In this document: piece after piece, positions 22,775-23,845 of the stretch
How positions within the stretch are numbered: position 1 is the stretch's first letter
Layout of the letters: each line of letters starts with the position of its first letter
Source: JAFGPF01 sp964409485
Lineage (GTDB): Bacteria > Chloroflexota > Dehalococcoidia > Dehalococcoidales > RBG-16-60-22
Assembly (NCBI GenBank): GCA_964409485.1
Contig: CAYPDM010000020.1
Location: forward strand, 1-23,845
DNA: 23,845 nt
Direction of reading: 5' to 3'
The notes under the pieces: generated by a model
Seen by the model: the letters and a program-made list of their open reading frames with translations, nothing else
What the model was told of the DNA's origin: nothing
Databases searched by the model: none
Made by a program: the position numbers and the translations under genes

Positions 22775-23407
22775 CTAATCGCAAAATTCTACTGATATAT
22801 TAGTGCCTTTGCCGGGCTTAGAATCGATTTTCAGAATACCGTCAAGCAATCTTACTCTTTCCTGTATCCCGATCATGCCTAATTTATGCTGCTTAGAGAA
22901 TCTGCTAATATTTCGCAATGAAAAGCCTTTGCCATTATCCCGAATTGCCATCCTGACAGTCTCTTGATTAAATTCCAAGGTAACAACTACCCGGGTAGCT
23001 TCCGCATGACGTCTTATGTTGTTTAGAGCTTCTTGAGCAATACGAAATAGATGAGTGCCAATTTCATGGTTGAGCTGACGGGGGTAATTCTTTACTGATA
23101 TTTTAGATTCAATAGATTCTTCATCATTTAATTGATCAACCAGCCATCTTATTGCGGGCACAGGACCCAGGTCATCCAGTATCCCGGGTCTAAGCGCGAG
23201 GGCTAACCTCTTGGTATCATCAGAAATATGTAGAAGCGTGTCTTTAATCGTCCCGATTTCTAAAGCCATAGGGGGAGTAATATCATGGTTTTTATCATTT
23301 ATCAATCCCTGTACCCGGTTAGCCAGAATCCATAATCTCTGTGTAGTATCATCGTGAATTTCCCTGGCGATGCGTTTCCGCTCGTCTTCCGGTAGCCTTC
23401 TGCTTTT
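22775..23407 (-). pseudogene. Sensor histidine kinase (NarX/HisKA_3 type), N-terminus missing
   Basis: The frame is open from a stop at 23410-23408 to the TAG at 22775. It contains the phosphorylation box ERKRIAREIHDDTTQ (His encoded at about 23354-23356), a dimerisation helix, and a complete HATPase: N-box FRIAQEALNNIRRHA, G1 DNGKGF, G2 LGMIGIQERV and G3 GKGTN. Kinases of this class (NarX/DegS-like) normally have sensor or PAS/GAF domains before the His box; here everything upstream is lost at about 23400-23410, where TRAP-transporter sequence begins on the other strand. The first usable start inside the remnant would be a TTG at 23305, after the His. It lies 72 bases upstream of rdhA on the same strand, the place expected of a regulator of dehalogenase expression; no response regulator is present in the window. 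Confidence 0.8.
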
Positions 23408-23410
23408 TAA

Positions 23411-23799
23411 CTTTCAATCTCGCCGCCGCCTTTTTCATCTGGGGCGGCGAGACCGGTCTTTACCAGCTGGTCCTTAGTATCTTCTCCTCGGTGACGATGT
23501 TCAGTCTGCTGCCGGTGCCTTTGTTCATATTAATGGGCGAGGTGTTATTCCATTCGGGATTGGCCTTCAGGGCCATTGACGTACTGGATAAGTGGATGGG
23601 CCGTCTCCCCGGCAGGCTGGGGCTGGTCGCCGTCGGTTCCGGAGCTATCCTCGCCGCCTTGAGCGGTTCCAGCATGGGTACAACGGCCATGATGGGTTCG
23701 ATACTGTCCCCGGAGATGGAACGCCGGGGCTATAAAAAGCCGATGAGCATAGGGCCTATCATAGGCAGCGGAGGCCTGGCAATAATGATACCCCCCAGC
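23411..23799 (+). pseudogene. TRAP transporter large subunit (DctM) fragment, truncated at both ends
   Basis: This frame, without a natural start, encodes the first third of a DctM-type 12-helix permease: FNLAAAFFIWGG, then LYQLVLSIFSSVTMFSLLPVPLFILMGEVLFHSGLAFRAID, the GRLPGRLGLVAVGSGAILAALSGSSMGTTAMMGS core and GPIIGSGGLAIMIPPS. It begins in mid-protein at the broken histidine kinase and ends at 23799 where the sequence switches to a copy of rdhA. A GTG at 23491 could be called as a start but is internal to the family alignment. The small DctQ subunit and DctP binding protein are absent. Confidence 0.75.
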
Positions 23800-23820
23800 T
23801 TCATGGCGTTGTCCGGACCG
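23791..23820. repeat. 30-base repeat, copy 2 (end of DctM fragment)
   Basis: This second copy follows the DctM codons for MIPPS. The first nine bases (six C then AGC) fit DctM; the other 21 fit rdhA. The last 25 bases (23821-23845) match neither gene as far as I can read. This is the signature of a microhomology join. Confidence 0.85.
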
Positions 23821-23845
23821 CCTTAGCTCAAATTTCCGTCGGGCA

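Noticed and set aside
1..23845. CRISPR arrays, tRNA or rRNA genes, insertion sequences, prophage genes
   Set aside because: I looked for regularly spaced repeats, cloverleaf and CCA ends, transposase or integrase motifs and found none. The only long exact repeat noticed is the 30-mer at 22419 and 23791.

Overview
The window looks like part of a bacterial chromosome, about half G+C, from an anaerobic or low-oxygen Chloroflexi (Dehalococcoidia-like) lineage. This is inferred from content: a respiratory reductive dehalogenase with the C-terminal DWWDLDLPPYG-type ending, a molybdopterin enzyme of the pyrogallol-transhydroxylase type, a DUF169 protein, EthD, cupin and SDR genes, and a GrdB/PrdB-type selenoprotein. 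No rRNA, tRNA, CRISPR array, insertion sequence or prophage was seen.

Layout. Bases 1-1465 (minus) hold a cupin-like gene running off the left edge and an SDR oxidoreductase. Next come a DUF169 gene (+, 1678-2457), a membrane-anchored eight-repeat PQQ-type propeller (-) and an Lrp/AsnC regulator-MFS transporter pair (-, 5756 to 3912) with a palindrome over its promoter. A dodecin (+) and a degenerate PlsY-like membrane protein (-) follow. Bases 7143-9485 (+) carry an aldo/keto reductase, a 47-residue coiled protein and a selenoprotein gene with an in-frame UGA at 8724. A compact minus-strand operon (11457 to 9482) encodes a stand-alone pyruvate-kinase C-terminal domain protein, a YjbQ-family protein and an alpha/beta hydrolase. 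Then come an EthD protein (+), a presenilin-type intramembrane protease (-), a tandem universal stress protein (-), a MacB-like ABC exporter pair (+) and an HD-GYP protein with a gutted receiver domain (-).

The right end, 17034-23845, is the most disturbed part. It holds a CotH-like lipoprotein gene with an internal deletion and frame change, an intact 888-residue molybdopterin oxidoreductase, a frameshifted reductive dehalogenase, a histidine kinase lacking its N-terminus and a fragment of a TRAP transporter large subunit. The TRAP fragment ends in a 30-base copy of dehalogenase sequence. The kinase, dehalogenase and molybdoenzyme probably form a regulated halo/hydroxy-aromatic respiration or degradation module. 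The last ~440 bases look like a junction artefact or a recent rearrangement.

The most notable observation is the selenoprotein gene: a UxxC redox motif in a GrdB/PrdB-like context, with a 7-bp hairpin starting 11 bases after the UGA. Second is the dehalogenase / transhydroxylase-like / kinase neighbourhood. All family names come from reading the translated sequence; no database search was run.
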